Assembly (NCBI GenBank): GCA_002798175.1
Contig: NWQL01000006.1
Span: 10,687 to 74,686, forward strand
Source: Lysobacteraceae bacterium NML91-0213
Lineage (GTDB): Bacteria; Pseudomonadota; Gammaproteobacteria; Xanthomonadales; Xanthomonadaceae
Reading direction: 5' to 3'
Length of the DNA stretch: 64,000 nucleotides
Every line of letters starts with the position of its first letter. Within the stretch, counting starts at the first letter, position 1. Of the stretch, positions 35,295 to 46,683 are shown in pieces. A program made the translations under genes and the position numbers. The notes under the pieces were generated by a model that saw only the letters and a list, made by a program, of their open reading frames with translations, had not been told where the DNA came from and ran no database searches.

Positions 35295-35453
35295 GTCTGT
35301 GCAGGGCGTCAGGGTTTGCGACTGCGTCACGCCATGCTGATGTTGCTGGCTGCGCGTTAATGGACATCAGCGGCGCCCAACGAATCGTTGACCCGGACTG
35401 AATCCTCACTGCGCGAGGCTGCCCCCGTCATCCAACACACGAGAGGCAACGCC

Positions 35454-35651
35454 ATGAACAAGGACATCATTTCCGGCAAGTGGACGCAGCTCAAGGGCAA
35501 GGCGCAGGCGCGCTGGGGCGATCTGACCGACGACGTGTTCGACGTGGCCGAGGGCGACGGCAAGTACCTGGCCGGCAAACTGCAGGAAAAGTACGGCTGG
35601 GAGCGCCAGAAGGCCGAAGACGAAGTGCGCGATTTCGATCGCAGCCTGTAA
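35454..35651 (+). CDS. CsbD-family stress protein
   Basis: A 65-residue protein starting [18 protein letters not shown] with the family signatures [15 protein letters not shown] and [14 protein letters not shown]. CsbD-like proteins are induced by general stress in many bacteria, but the biochemical role is unknown. A GAGAGG RBS lies before the ATG at 35454. Placed next to the entericidin gene, it suggests a small stress-response pair. Confidence 0.9.
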   Translation: MNKDIISGKWTQLKGKAQARWGDLTDDVFDVAEGDGKYLAGKLQEKYGWERQKAEDEVRDFDRSL

Positions 35652-35678
35652 GCGACAGGCATTCCTGATCGTCAGGCG

Positions 35679-35706
35679 AAGGGACCGGCCCGGCCGGTCC
35701 CTTTTC
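35679..35706 (+). terminator. Intrinsic terminator after csbD
   Basis: Arms AAGGGACCGG and CCGGTCCCTT with a five-base loop are followed by TTC, giving a TTTT run. It lies 28 bp after the stop. Confidence 0.9.
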
Positions 35707-35785
35707 TGTTTCCGCAGGCGACGTGGGGCATCAAGGTAGAGGGGCCGGTAGACTTGCCGCTTTCGCAATGCCTGGCCTTCCGCCG

Positions 35786-37128
<1,343 letters not shown>

Positions 37129-37132
<4 letters not shown>

Positions 37133-37440
37133 ACGCGCTGGTGGAGGTCAACCTCGCGCTGATCCTGTTCCTGCCGTGGTTCCTGATCCTGAGCGTGCTG
37201 TTCTGGGTGTATCCGCGGCAGCCACGCGGCCCGGCGCGACGCGTGTTCGACGTCGCGGCGATCGTGCTGTCGGTGGTGGCATTCGTGGCCAGCATCCAGT
37301 GGGCCTTCCATTACGCCGACCCCAGCTACGGCGGCATGTGGAAGCAGGTGCTGGCCACCGCGGTCGGCTACGGCGTGTACCTGGCGGTGATGACGCTGGC
37401 GTTCCTCCTGCGGGCGGCATGGCTGCGTCGCCGCCGCTGA
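37129..37440 (+). CDS. Small membrane protein coupled to trpS
   Basis: A 103-residue protein with three hydrophobic segments (about 6-28, 42-62, 78-98) and a basic tail RRRR. No domain is recognised. The ATG overlaps the trpS stop, so it should be made in step with TrpS. Function unknown. Confidence 0.75.
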
Positions 37441-37531
37441 ACATGCGCGCGAACGCCTGCGACCAAAGCCCAATCCCGATGCGCCGGCGGCCTGCCTACA
37501 CTGGCCGCGTGTTCCTGCAGCAGAGTGCGAG

Positions 37532-38479
37532 ATGAGCGAGCCCGACGGCATCGTCACCATCGATACCGGCTACCAGCGCGCTGCCTTCTGCGCGGCCTAC
37601 CTGCTGGTGGAGGCCGGCCGCGCCGCCTTCATCGACAGTGGCACCAGTCGCAGCGTGCCGCAGTTGCTGGCCGCGCTGGACGCGCAGGGCGTGCCGCGCG
37701 ACGCGGTGGACCGGGTGATCCTCACCCACGTGCATCTCGACCATGCCGGCGGCGCCGGCGGGCTGATGCGCGAACTGCCCAACGCCACCCTCGTCGTGCA
37801 CCCGCGCGGTGCGCCGCACATGATCGACCCGACGCGGCTGTCCGCCAGCGCGCGCGCGGTCTACGGCGACGAGGAGTTCGAGCGCAGCTATGGTGCGCTG
37901 GTCCCGGTGCCTGCCGAACGGGTGGTCGCGGCCGACGACGGCCACGTCATCGAGCTGGCCGGGCGTCCGCTGGCCTGCGTGCATACGCCAGGCCATGCGC
38001 TGCACCACCTGTCGGTGTGGGACGCCCGCGCGCGCAGCTGGTTCAGCGGCGACGTGTTCGGCATCTCCTACCGGGAGCTGGATACCGCGCGCGGTGCGTT
38101 CGTGATCCCGACCAGCTCGCCGGTGCAGTTCGATCCGGACGCGATGAAGGCGTCGGTGCGCCGGATGCTGGCGGAGGCCCCGGCGCGCGTGTACCTCACC
38201 CACTTCGGCGGCGTCACCGACTGCCAGCGCCTGGGTACCGACCTGATCGCGCAGGTGGATGCGATGGTGGCGCTGGCACGGTCACTGGCGCAGGCGCCGG
38301 ACCGTCACGCGCGGCTGGTCGAGGGGCTCGAGGCGCTTTACGTCGAGCGCGCCCGCAGGCACGGCGTCAAGGACGCCGCACGGGTGATCCCGGCCCTGCT
38401 CGGCATGGACATCGAGCTCAATGCGCAGGGCCTGGCGGTATGGATCGATCGCCAGCTCGCCAGGGCGCAATCCGCCTGA
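37532..38479 (+). CDS. Metallo-beta-lactamase fold hydrolase
   Basis: A 315-residue cytoplasmic hydrolase. The zinc motif is H66-x-H68-x-D70-H71 in LTHVHLDHAGG. Further ligands are in HTPGHALHHLS and FSGDVFGISY. The C-terminal part after about residue 210 is helical. Close relatives are annotated only as MBL-fold proteins, so the substrate (thioester, lactone or other) is open. It stands alone between the trpS pair and a convergent VOC gene. Confidence 0.88.
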   Translation: MSEPDGIVTIDTGYQRAAFCAAYLLVEAGRAAFIDSGTSRSVPQLLAALDAQGVPRDAVDRVILTHVHLDHAGGAGGLMRELPNATLVVHPRGAPHMIDPTRLSASARAVYGDEEFERSYGALVPVPAERVVAADDGHVIELAGRPLACVHTPGHALHHLSVWDARARSWFSGDVFGISYRELDTARGAFVIPTSSPVQFDPDAMKASVRRMLAEAPARVYLTHFGGVTDCQRLGTDLIAQVDAMVALARSLAQAPDRHARLVEGLEALYVERARRHGVKDAARVIPALLGMDIELNAQGLAVWIDRQLARAQSA

Positions 38480-38591
38480 TGCGTGCGCCGGCATGAGCCC
38501 GGCACGTCGTGCGGCAGGTCGCAGGCAGCGCGGGTGGTGCTGCCTGCCACGTGAATCGCCCCGAGGCGCGTGCTGCAGCCCCTTCGCGCGC

Positions 38592-38975
38592 CTACGCCCA
38601 GCGGTTGAGGTGCGGGCCGAACGTCCCGCGCTGCGGGCGCACCACGCAGAAGCGGTGGCCGCTCGGGGCCTCCATCACCCACCAGCGCTTGACGAAGCCG
38701 ATCCGCGTCGCACCCAGCGCTTCGAGCCGATCGGCCTCTGCATCGATGTCGTCGCTCTCGATGTCGAGATGGATGCGCGAGGCGTGGTCGACCTTCTGCA
38801 GCAGCAGCAGCGGCTCGTCGTCCGCGGTCCCGAGCGTGGCGTAGCGGCCGTCGCCATCCTCGTCGGCGCTCTGCACCGGCTTGCCGAGCGCCTGCGACCA
38901 GAAGGCGACGTGCGGCGCGAGGTCGTCGACCTCGCAATCGAGCACGAACGTGGACAGGCGGCTGTGGTGCGGCAT
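38592..38975 (-). CDS. VOC-family protein (glyoxalase-like)
   Basis: A 127-residue protein with the paired beta-alpha-beta-beta-beta modules of the vicinal oxygen chelate fold: LSTFVLDCEVDDLAPHVAFW in the first, KVDHASRIHLDIESDDIDAE in the second, and the typical end DPxGH-like APSGHRFCVVRP. A GGAG RBS lies before the ATG at 38975. The ligand is unknown; such small VOC proteins include lyases, dioxygenases and antibiotic-binding proteins. Confidence 0.88.
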   Translation of the reverse strand: MPHHSRLSTFVLDCEVDDLAPHVAFWSQALGKPVQSADEDGDGRYATLGTADDEPLLLLQKVDHASRIHLDIESDDIDAEADRLEALGATRIGFVKRWWVMEAPSGHRFCVVRPQRGTFGPHLNRWA

Positions 38976-39058
38976 GGCGGTGGCTCCGCTTGGAAGGGAG
39001 CCACAGCATGCGCCCGGCACGGGGCCGGGCGGAGGGGCGTGCGACGGGCGGCAGCGAC

Positions 39059-39081
39059 GGCCTCCGCACCAGGCGGAGGCC
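39059..39081 (-). terminator. Hairpin after the 2-oxoacid dehydrogenase operon
   Basis: A perfect 9-bp stem GGCCTCCGC / GCGGAGGCC with a five-base loop lies 10 bp past the E2 stop. There is no clear T-run on the minus strand, so it may be an mRNA 3' end or a weak terminator. Confidence 0.6.
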
Positions 39082-39091
39082 GCCTGCGACC

Positions 39092-40522
39092 TCAGTTGGG
39101 CAGTGCGAGGTCGTCGAGCAGGGCGCGCAGGAAGCGCGCCGCCTCGCCGCCGGTGCAGGCGCGATGGTCGAAGGTCAGCGAGATCGGCATCCGGCGGTGG
39201 ACCTCGATGCCGCCCATCACCGCCACCACGTCCTGCGACAGCTTGCCGGCGCCGACGATGGCCACCGTCGGTGGCACCACCACCGGCGTCGCGTAGCGGC
39301 CGGCGAACATGCCGAAGTTGGACAGGCTGATGGTGTAGCCCGACAGCTCGCTGGCCGGGATGCTGCGGTCCTCCACCTGGGCGCGCAGGCGCTGGATCGC
39401 CGAACGCACGCCGGCGGCGTCGAGCACGTCGGCATTGCGCAGTGCCGGCACGAACAGGCCGTCGTCGGTGTCCACGGCGATGCCGATGTCGACCTGCGGG
39501 TGCATCGTGCGCACCAGCTTGTCGCCATCGAACCACGCGTTGAGCGCGGGCACCGCCTTGCAGGCGGCGCAGATCGCGCGCACCAGGCGGGCGGTGATGT
39601 CCTGCTTGCCGATCCAGCCGTGCAGGTCCGCATCGTCGACCAGCGTGGTCGGCACCACCTTGGCATGCGCGTCGGCCATCACCCGCGCCATGTTGCGGCG
39701 CACGCCCTTGAGCTGCTCCGGCTGGCCGCTGGCCGATACCGACGGCGGCTGCGTGCGCATCGGCTTGCCGGAGGCGGACATCGCGGTGCGCTGGTCGGCG
39801 GCGCGCGGGCTGGCCGACGGCTGGACCCGGGCAGCGGCCGGTGCGGGGGCCTGCGCGGGAGCAGCGGCACGCGCCGCACCCATCGGCGCGCTGCCATCGG
39901 CGGCGGCCTGCTTGACGTCGGCCATGGTCACCACGCCGTCGGCGCCGGTGGCACGCACGCGGGTGATGTCGACCTTGAGCTTGCGCGCCATCGCACGCAC
40001 CGCCGGCATCGCCTTGACGCCGCCGGCCGAGCTCGCCTGCTCGCTCAGCACCGCGTCGGAGGACTGCATCGCACCGACCACGGTGCCGCTGTCGGCACGC
40101 GCACCCGGCTCGGACTTCGCTTCCGGCTGCGGTGCATCGGTGGCCTCGATCGCACCACCCTCGCTGGAGGCGACCACGCGGTCGTCCGGCGCCGGATCCT
40201 GCGCGCCGACGCCCTTGCCCGGGGTGGGGCCGTGGTGGTGGCCGGTGTCCTGGCCTTCGGCGCGCTGCGGCAGGTTCGGGTCGATCTCGAATTCGGCCAG
40301 CACCGCGCCGGTCTCGATCACGTCGCCGGCGTTGCCGGCCAGCTTCAGCACCCTGCCCGAGAACGGCGACGGCACGTCGACCACCGCCTTGGCGGTTTCC
40401 ATCGACACCAGCGGTTCGTCGAGGCGGATGGTGTCGCCGACCTTGACCGCCCACTCGACGATGGTGGCATCGGGCAGGCCTTCGCCGAGATCGGGAAGCT
40501 TGAAGGATTTGGTGTCAGCCAT
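39092..40522 (-). CDS. Branched-chain 2-oxoacid dehydrogenase E2 (dihydrolipoyl acyltransferase)
   Basis: A 476-residue core subunit. The lipoyl domain (about 3-80) has K45 in SMETAKAVVDV, an ETAKA motif rather than the more frequent ETDKA, as in BkdC proteins. A long Ala/Pro linker leads to the E1/E3-binding domain (KAMPAVRAMARKLKVD ... GVVTMADV) and then the catalytic domain with TVAIVGAGKL and LTFDHRACTGGEAARF. It transfers the acyl group made by E1 to CoA. It follows the E1 genes by about 130 bp on the same strand. No E3 (lpd) gene is in the operon. Confidence 0.93.
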   Translation of the reverse strand: MADTKSFKLPDLGEGLPDATIVEWAVKVGDTIRLDEPLVSMETAKAVVDVPSPFSGRVLKLAGNAGDVIETGAVLAEFEIDPNLPQRAEGQDTGHHHGPTPGKGVGAQDPAPDDRVVASSEGGAIEATDAPQPEAKSEPGARADSGTVVGAMQSSDAVLSEQASSAGGVKAMPAVRAMARKLKVDITRVRATGADGVVTMADVKQAAADGSAPMGAARAAAPAQAPAPAAARVQPSASPRAADQRTAMSASGKPMRTQPPSVSASGQPEQLKGVRRNMARVMADAHAKVVPTTLVDDADLHGWIGKQDITARLVRAICAACKAVPALNAWFDGDKLVRTMHPQVDIGIAVDTDDGLFVPALRNADVLDAAGVRSAIQRLRAQVEDRSIPASELSGYTISLSNFGMFAGRYATPVVVPPTVAIVGAGKLSQDVVAVMGGIEVHRRMPISLTFDHRACTGGEAARFLRALLDDLALPN

Positions 40523-40651
40523 GTCGGTCCTCGGATCGTTCGAAGGCGCATGCGGAACGCCCGCATGCGCCGGTTGCATCACGTCGTGCGATGGCGGCGG
40601 CCGGTTGCGTCGCAGGTGGGGCTCACCCGCGCGATCACCGGCGCCCTGGCC

Positions 40652-41665
40652 TCAGCCGGCCGCCATCACCCGCTTGGCCGCCTCGACCACGCGCGCGGTC
40701 GTCGGCAGGTACTTCATTTCCAGCCGGAACAGCGGGATGTGGGTGTCGTAGCCGGTCACGCGCTCGACCGGGGCGAGGAGGTCGTACATGCAGTCCTCGG
40801 CCAGGCGCGCGGCGATCTCGGCGCCGAAGCCCGCGGTGCGCGGCGCCTCGTGCACGATCACGCATCGGCCGGTGCGTGTGACCGACTCGGCGATGGTGTC
40901 GAAGTCCAGCGGTTTCAGCGTGGCCACGTCGATGACCTCGGCGCTGATGCCCTCGGCGGCCAGCTGGTCGGCGGCCTCGAGGGCTTCCTTCACCTGCGCA
41001 CCCCAGGTCACAAGGGTCACGTCGGTGCCGTCGCGCAGCACGTAGCACACGTCCAGCGGCAGCGCCTCGCCGTCGTCGGGCACGAGTTCCTTGTACTGGC
41101 GGTAGATGCGCTTGGGCTCGAAGTAGATCACCGGGTCGGGATCGCGGATTGCCGCCAGCAGCAGGCCGTAGGCGCGCGCGGGCGACGACGGCATCACCAC
41201 GCGCAGGCCGGGGACGTTGGTGAACATCGCTTCGTTGGCCTCGGAGTGGTGTTCGGGCGCGCGGATGCCACCGCCCCACGGCACCCGCAGGACCATCGGG
41301 CAGTGCAGGCGACCCCGGGTGCGGGTCCGGAAGCGCGCGGCGTGGCAGATGATGTGGTCGAGCATCGGGTAGACGAAGCCGTCGAACTGCGCCTCGGCCA
41401 CCGGCTTCATGCCCTGCAACGACATGCCGACGGTGAGGCCGGCGATGGTGGTTTCGTCGAGCGGGGTGTCGATCACCCGGTTGGAGCCGAACTGCGCGTG
41501 CAGGCCGGCGGTGGCGCGGAACACGCCGCCGTTGACGCCCACGTCCTCGCCCAGCACCACCACCGATTCATCGTTGCGCATCTCCCAGGCCAGCGCCTGG
41601 GTGACCGCCTCGATCAGGGTGATCGGGTTCGCCGCGTCGGCGGCGTTCGCGTTGGCGGCGCTCAT
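40652..41665 (-). CDS. 2-oxoisovalerate dehydrogenase E1 beta subunit
   Basis: A 337-residue subunit with the transketolase-like fold: ITLIEAVTQALAWEM, VLGEDVGVNGGVF, the RVIDTPLDETTIAG stretch and MVLRVPWGGGIRAPEHHS for thiamine pyrophosphate, then the C-terminal domain VTLVTWGAQVKEALEAAD. With E1 alpha it decarboxylates 2-oxo acids from valine, leucine and isoleucine. The start overlaps the E1 alpha stop by ATGA. The products feed branched-chain fatty acid synthesis or catabolism. Confidence 0.94.
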   Translation of the reverse strand: MSAANANAADAANPITLIEAVTQALAWEMRNDESVVVLGEDVGVNGGVFRATAGLHAQFGSNRVIDTPLDETTIAGLTVGMSLQGMKPVAEAQFDGFVYPMLDHIICHAARFRTRTRGRLHCPMVLRVPWGGGIRAPEHHSEANEAMFTNVPGLRVVMPSSPARAYGLLLAAIRDPDPVIYFEPKRIYRQYKELVPDDGEALPLDVCYVLRDGTDVTLVTWGAQVKEALEAADQLAAEGISAEVIDVATLKPLDFDTIAESVTRTGRCVIVHEAPRTAGFGAEIAARLAEDCMYDLLAPVERVTGYDTHIPLFRLEMKYLPTTARVVEAAKRVMAAG

Positions 41666-42735
41666 CGGCCCTGCTCCCGGGCAATGGCGTCCTCGCGCTG
41701 GGCGAGCAGCTCGGCGGGTGGGTCGGCGTAGAGGTAGTCGAACATCGCTTCAACCGGTTGGACTTTCGATTCGAGGTAGGCGTTGATCTCCACGTCGACG
41801 CGCTTGCCGCACTCCTCGGCCCAGGCCTTTTCCTGCGCTTCGTCCCACACGCCCTGGGCGGTGAGCCAGTTGCGCAGGCGAAGGAAGGGTTCCTTCTCCC
41901 AGGCGGCCTTGACCTCGGCGTCGTCGCGGTAGCGGCGCGCATCGTCGGCGGTGGTGTGGTCGTGCAGGCGGTAGGTCATGAACTCGATGACGGTGCCGCC
42001 CTCGCCGTTGCGGGCGCGGTCCATCGCCCGGCGCATGCCTTCCAGCACCGCGAACAGGTCGTTGCCGTCCACCTGCAGGCAGTACAGGCCACCGGCCAGG
42101 CCCTTCTGCGCCAGCGTCGGCGCACCGGTCTGCGCCTTGCGCGGCACCGAGATCGCCCAGCCGTTGTTGACGATGCACTGCACGAACGGCAGCTCGTAGG
42201 CGCCCGCGGAGTTGATCGCGGCGTAGGTATCGGTCTTGGAGCTGCCGCCATCGCCGCAGCACGTCACCGCCACGCGCTTTTCGCCACGCAGCTTGAAGGC
42301 GAGTGCGGCGCCGGCCGCGTGCAGGCACTGGGTGGAGATCGGCACGCACCAGGGCAGGTCGTGGCGCGGGATCTCGAAATCGTTGCCGCGCTCGTCGCCG
42401 CCCCAGTACATCAGCACGTCGCGTGGTTTGACGCCGCGCATGAACTGCGCGCCGTACTCGCGGTAGCTCGGCGCCAGCAGGTCCTCAGGCCGCATCGACG
42501 CGCCGATGCCGACATGGGTCGCTTCGTGGCCCAGGCAGGCGGCATAGGTGCCCAGCTTGCCGGTGCGCTGCAGGGCGATGGCCTTGCTGTCGAAGGTGCG
42601 CACGAACAGCATCTGCTTGAAGAGTTCGAGGATGCGCTGGGCATCGGCGAGATCGGCCGGCGGCTCGGCGACGAAACGTCCGTCCGGGCCCAGGTACTGC
42701 AGGTACTCGATCTCGAAGGTGGCGGCGACGGTCAT
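41662..42735 (-). CDS. 2-oxoisovalerate dehydrogenase E1 alpha subunit
   Basis: A 357-residue subunit carrying most of the thiamine pyrophosphate site: GDGGSSKTDTYAAINSAG followed by a VNN stretch is the TPP motif, and YRLHDHTTADDARRYRDD contains the phosphorylation-loop-like region. SYREYGAQFMRGV is typical of branched-chain rather than pyruvate enzymes. The ATG at 42735 starts MTVAATFEIEYLQYLGPDG. It is the first gene of the three-gene operon and divergent from the BASS transporter gene. Confidence 0.94.
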   Translation of the reverse strand: MTVAATFEIEYLQYLGPDGRFVAEPPADLADAQRILELFKQMLFVRTFDSKAIALQRTGKLGTYAACLGHEATHVGIGASMRPEDLLAPSYREYGAQFMRGVKPRDVLMYWGGDERGNDFEIPRHDLPWCVPISTQCLHAAGAALAFKLRGEKRVAVTCCGDGGSSKTDTYAAINSAGAYELPFVQCIVNNGWAISVPRKAQTGAPTLAQKGLAGGLYCLQVDGNDLFAVLEGMRRAMDRARNGEGGTVIEFMTYRLHDHTTADDARRYRDDAEVKAAWEKEPFLRLRNWLTAQGVWDEAQEKAWAEECGKRVDVEINAYLESKVQPVEAMFDYLYADPPAELLAQREDAIAREQGR

Positions 42736-42897
42736 TCGAAAAGGTCTCGGCACGCTCCAGGGGACCGGGGATGATAGCCAGCGGGCCGTAAACTCGCGTT
42801 GCGCAATGCGTCATGACAGACGCGAGCGGGCGTGGCACCGCACGGGCGTGGCGCGCCGACGACGGGTGCTTTCACCCATTCAGTCACCGGAGACGCG

Positions 42898-43848
42898 ATG
42901 ACCCGCCTGCAACTCGAGCGCCACCAGGTGTGGATCTATCTGGCTGCCATCGCCACCGGTGCGGGACTGGGCACCCTGCAGCCCGGCCTGCGGACGCCGG
43001 GCGAGCTGCTGCTGTGGCCCGCCCTCGTGCTGCTGCTCTACGCCGCCTTCGTACAGGTGCCGCTGCTGCAGCTGCGCGCGGCGTTCGCAGACCGGCGCTT
43101 CCTGTCCGCGGTGGTCGTCGGCAACTTCGTGCTGGTGCCGCTGCTGGTGCTTGCGCTGCTGCGGTTGCTGCCGGCCGATCCCGCGCTGCGGCTGGGGGTG
43201 GCGCTGGTGCTGCTGGTGCCGTGCACCGACTGGTTCATCGGCTTTGCGCAGATGGGCAGGGGCGATACCTCGCGGGCGATCGCGGTGACCCCGCTCAACC
43301 TGTTGCTGCAACTGCTGCTGTTGCCGGTCTATCTGTGGTGGCTTCCGGGGGTGCCGGGGCTGGACGGCGTGCCGGCCGCATCGGGGTGGGCGGCCGCCGC
43401 GGTGGTGCTGGTTCCGCTGGTCGCGGCGGTGGGCAGCGAACGCTGGATCGGTCGGCGGCCCGGGCGCGAAGGCCTGCGCGAACGGCTGGCGTGGTGGCCG
43501 GTGCCGCTGCTGGCACTGGTGGTGCTGCTGGTCGCGGCCTCGCAGGCGGCCACCGTACGCGCCGCGCCCGACGTGCTGCCGACCGTGGTGCCGTTGTTCG
43601 TCGCCTACCTGCTGGCCGCGGCGTTGATCGCCAGGGCACTGGGCCGGTTGCTGCGCCTGCCCGCCCGCCACGGCCGCACGCTGTGCTTCAGCCTCGGCAC
43701 GCGCAATTCGTTCGTAGTGCTGCCTGTCGCCCTGGCGCTGCCGCAGGGCTGGTCGATCGCGGCCGTGGTCGTGGTAACGCAGTCGCTGGTGGAATTGCTG
43801 GGGATGCTGCTGTACCTGCGCTGGGTGCCGCGACTGTTCCGGGAGTGA
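42898..43848 (+). CDS. BASS/ACR3-superfamily transporter (arsenic-resistance-like)
   Basis: A 316-residue inner-membrane protein with about 10 helices. [21 protein letters not shown] and [19 protein letters not shown] match the pattern of ACR3 arsenite permeases and bile-acid:sodium symporters (PCTxxxF ... GDxxxA ... N). No arsR, arsC or arsH is nearby, so arsenite as the substrate is uncertain. The ATG at 42898 follows a CACCGGAGACGCG leader with a GGAG RBS. It is a single gene between bkd and kynA. Confidence 0.8.
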   Translation: MTRLQLERHQVWIYLAAIATGAGLGTLQPGLRTPGELLLWPALVLLLYAAFVQVPLLQLRAAFADRRFLSAVVVGNFVLVPLLVLALLRLLPADPALRLGVALVLLVPCTDWFIGFAQMGRGDTSRAIAVTPLNLLLQLLLLPVYLWWLPGVPGLDGVPAASGWAAAAVVLVPLVAAVGSERWIGRRPGREGLRERLAWWPVPLLALVVLLVAASQAATVRAAPDVLPTVVPLFVAYLLAAALIARALGRLLRLPARHGRTLCFSLGTRNSFVVLPVALALPQGWSIAAVVVVTQSLVELLGMLLYLRWVPRLFRE

Positions 43849-43975
43849 TGCGTCCGGGTGGTGGCCGGGTGGTGGCCTCATCTGCTGCTGCGCGCCACAC
43901 ACTCCGCCTCCGGACGAAGGGCATGGCAGTGCCGGCGCCGCGGCCCTCGCCGGTCCTTCGGGTACCCTTGCGCCG

Positions 43976-44929
43976 ATGAGCACCGACCGTAATCCGCCGT
44001 CCCCCGGCCAGGCTGGCCCGGGTGCCCCCGCCCCGGATCAACAGGCGTCCGGCACGTCGGCGCACAACCAGCGCGACCTCGAAGCGGGCATCCACACCGA
44101 CCTTGACGGCCGCATGACCTATGGCGGCTACCTGCGCCTGGACCGGCTGCTGTCGGCGCAGGTGCCGCTGTCGGATCCGCCGCACCACGACGAGATGCTG
44201 TTCATCGTCCAGCACCACGTGTCGGAGTTGTGGATCAAACTGATGATCCACGAGCTCGGCGCGGCGATCGTGCACCTGCGGCGCGACGAGGTCGGGCGCT
44301 GCCGCAAGGTGCTCGCGCGCTGCAAGCAGGTGCTGCGCCAGCTCACCGAGCAGTGGTCGGTGCTGGAAACGCTCACCCCGTCGGAATACATGGAGTTCCG
44401 CGAAATCCTCGGGCCTTCGTCGGGCTTCCAGTCGCTGCAGTACCGCACGGTGGAGTTCCTGCTGGGCAACAAGAACGCGCAGATGCTGCAGGTGTTCGCG
44501 CACGACAAGGACGGCCAGGCCGCGCTCGAGGCGGTGCTGCGCGCCCCCAGCCTGTACGACGAGTTCCTGCGCTACCTCGCGCGCTGGGGTCATGCGGTTC
44601 CGCCCGCGCATCTCGAGCGCGACTGGAGCCAGCCGCATGTCATGGACCCGGCGCTGGTGGAAGTGATGCGCGCGATCTACGCCGATACCGGCACCTGGTG
44701 GCGCGAATATTCGCTGTGCGAGGATCTCGTCGACCTGGAATCGCAGTTCCAGCTGTGGCGCTTCCGCCACATGCGCACGGTGATGCGCATCATCGGCTTC
44801 AAGCGCGGCACCGGTGGCTCCAGCGGCGTGGGATTCCTGCGCCAGGCGCTCGACCTCACCTTCTTTCCGGAGCTGTTCGAGGTGCGCACGCATCTCGCGC
44901 CACCGGCCGGCGCAACCGACCGTTACTGA
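43976..44929 (+). CDS. kynA: Tryptophan 2,3-dioxygenase KynA
   Basis: A 317-residue heme enzyme that opens the indole ring of tryptophan to N-formylkynurenine. Visible family signatures are [39 protein letters not shown] (substrate and heme site), [12 protein letters not shown] and [22 protein letters not shown] Pro/Ala-rich N-terminus of about 30 residues precedes the domain. The kynurenine genes that should follow (kynB, kynU) are not beside it. An AbgT transporter gene follows in the same direction. Confidence 0.96.
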   Translation: MSTDRNPPSPGQAGPGAPAPDQQASGTSAHNQRDLEAGIHTDLDGRMTYGGYLRLDRLLSAQVPLSDPPHHDEMLFIVQHHVSELWIKLMIHELGAAIVHLRRDEVGRCRKVLARCKQVLRQLTEQWSVLETLTPSEYMEFREILGPSSGFQSLQYRTVEFLLGNKNAQMLQVFAHDKDGQAALEAVLRAPSLYDEFLRYLARWGHAVPPAHLERDWSQPHVMDPALVEVMRAIYADTGTWWREYSLCEDLVDLESQFQLWRFRHMRTVMRIIGFKRGTGGSSGVGFLRQALDLTFFPELFEVRTHLAPPAGATDRY

Positions 44930-44996
44930 CAGGCGCCCGCCGCGGGGTGGCTGCTAGGATGCCGGCATTCGAGTCACCGCACAGGGGAACCCCAGC

Positions 44997-46571
44997 ATGA
45001 GTCATCCCGCTCCGGACGCCACGCCGACGCCGCGTGGCGCCGTCGCCCGATTCCTCGACGCCGTCGAGCGCGCAGGCAACAAGCTGCCCGATCCGGCCGT
45101 GCTGTTCCTCGTGCTGATGCTGGTGGTGTGGGTGGTCTCGGCGGTGCTCGCGCAGGTGAGCTTCGCCGAGATCGACCCGCGCAGCGGCGATCCGATCCAG
45201 GTCAACAACCTCCTCGCGGGAACCAGCTTCACCGCGTTCATGGCGACGATGGTTTCCACCTTCGTCAACTTCGCACCCCTGGGGGTGGTGCTGGTGGCGA
45301 TGCTGGGCCTGGGTGTCGCCGAGCACACCGGCTTCATCAATGCGGCGCTGCGCGCGATCCTGTCGGTGACCCCGCGGATGCTGCTCACACCGGTGCTGAT
45401 CGCGGTGGGCATCTTCAGCCACGTCGCGGTGGATGCCGGTTACGTGCTGGTGATCCCGCTGGGCGCGGTGATCTTCTACGCCGCCGGGCGCCATCCGCTG
45501 GCGGGCATCGCCGCGGCATTCGCGGGCGTGTCAGGCGGGTTCTCCGCGACCCTCATCCCGTCGAGCCTCGATCCGCTGCTGGCCGGACTGAGCCAGGAGG
45601 CCGCGCGACTGATCGATCCGGAAATCATCATCAGCCCGCTCAACAACTACTACTTCACCACCGCATCGACGGCGCTGGTGGTGGCGGTCGGCTGGTTCCT
45701 GACCGACCGCGTGATCGAACCGCGCCTGCGCAACACCGAGGTTGACGGCGACATGGCGGACATGCCGGCGATGGAAACGCTGACCGCGCGCGAGCGCACC
45801 GGGCTGTGGGCCGCGGTGGCGTCGATGCTCGCGCTGGTCGCGGCGCTGGTGCTGACCAGCGTGCCCGCGGGCTCGGCATGGCGTGCCGGCGCCGGCTCCC
45901 CCAACGCCGGCGAACTGCTGGTGGCGACCGCGCCGCTGATGCAGTCGATCGTGCCCTTGATCTTCATCCTGTTCCTGGTGCCGGGCATCGTCTACGGCTA
46001 CATGGCGGGCACGGTGAAGAGCCACCGTGACGTCGTGCAGGGCATGAGCAAGGCGATGAGCGGCATGGGCTACTACATCGTCATGGCGTTCTTCGCCGCG
46101 CAGTTCATCTACGCCTTCGGGCAGAGCAACCTCGGCGCGCTGCTGGCGATCAAGGGCGCGAACGCGCTGCAGGCGATGGGGCTGCCGATGGGCGTGACCC
46201 TGATCGGCATCGTGGTGCTGTCGGGCTTCGTCAATCTGCTGGTCGGCTCGGCATCGGCGAAGTGGGCGCTGATCGGCGCGATCATGGTGCCGATGCTGAT
46301 GCAGCTGGGCATCTCGCCCGACCTCACCCAGGCGGCGTACCGCGTCGGCGACTCCAGCACCAACATCATCACCCCGCTGTTGCCGTATTTCCCGTTGATC
46401 GTGGTGTTCTGCCAGCGCTACGTGAAGTCGAGCGGCATCGGCACACTGCTGGCGCTGATGCTGCCGTACTCGCTGGCCTTGCTGGTGACGTGGACGCTGT
46501 TCCTGCTGGCGTTCTGGGCCGTGGGCATCCCGCTGGGCGTGGGCGCCAGCTACGAGTACGTGCCGGGCTGA
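44997..46571 (+). CDS. abgT: AbgT-family transporter
   Basis: A 524-residue inner-membrane protein of about 12-13 helices. NKLPDPAVLFLVLML at the start, NFAPLGVVLVAMLGLGVAEHTG, GGFSATLIPSSLDPLLAGL, SGFVNLLVGSASAKWAL and RVGDSSTNIITPLLPY are AbgT hallmarks. Members take up p-aminobenzoyl-glutamate (folate breakdown product) or export sulfonamides with the proton gradient. No abgA or abgB hydrolase genes are beside it, so either role is open. A TAGGAT -10-like box is at 44955-44960 and a GGGGAA RBS before the ATG. Confidence 0.93.
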   Translation: MSHPAPDATPTPRGAVARFLDAVERAGNKLPDPAVLFLVLMLVVWVVSAVLAQVSFAEIDPRSGDPIQVNNLLAGTSFTAFMATMVSTFVNFAPLGVVLVAMLGLGVAEHTGFINAALRAILSVTPRMLLTPVLIAVGIFSHVAVDAGYVLVIPLGAVIFYAAGRHPLAGIAAAFAGVSGGFSATLIPSSLDPLLAGLSQEAARLIDPEIIISPLNNYYFTTASTALVVAVGWFLTDRVIEPRLRNTEVDGDMADMPAMETLTARERTGLWAAVASMLALVAALVLTSVPAGSAWRAGAGSPNAGELLVATAPLMQSIVPLIFILFLVPGIVYGYMAGTVKSHRDVVQGMSKAMSGMGYYIVMAFFAAQFIYAFGQSNLGALLAIKGANALQAMGLPMGVTLIGIVVLSGFVNLLVGSASAKWALIGAIMVPMLMQLGISPDLTQAAYRVGDSSTNIITPLLPYFPLIVVFCQRYVKSSGIGTLLALMLPYSLALLVTWTLFLLAFWAVGIPLGVGASYEYVPG

Positions 46572-46683
46572 TCGCCGGCACGCACACCCGGTCCCCTGGC
46601 TGTTTCCCGCCCGGGCGGATGCGGCTAATTTAATGACGATCCGGCAGCCCCGCGGCGGGCACGCCCCACCAGGAGTCCAACGA

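Noticed and set aside
38990-41731. Long plus-strand open frame opposite the E2 and E1 beta genes
   Set aside because: It is a shadow of conserved enzymes on the other strand, rich in His, Gly and Arg, without motifs.
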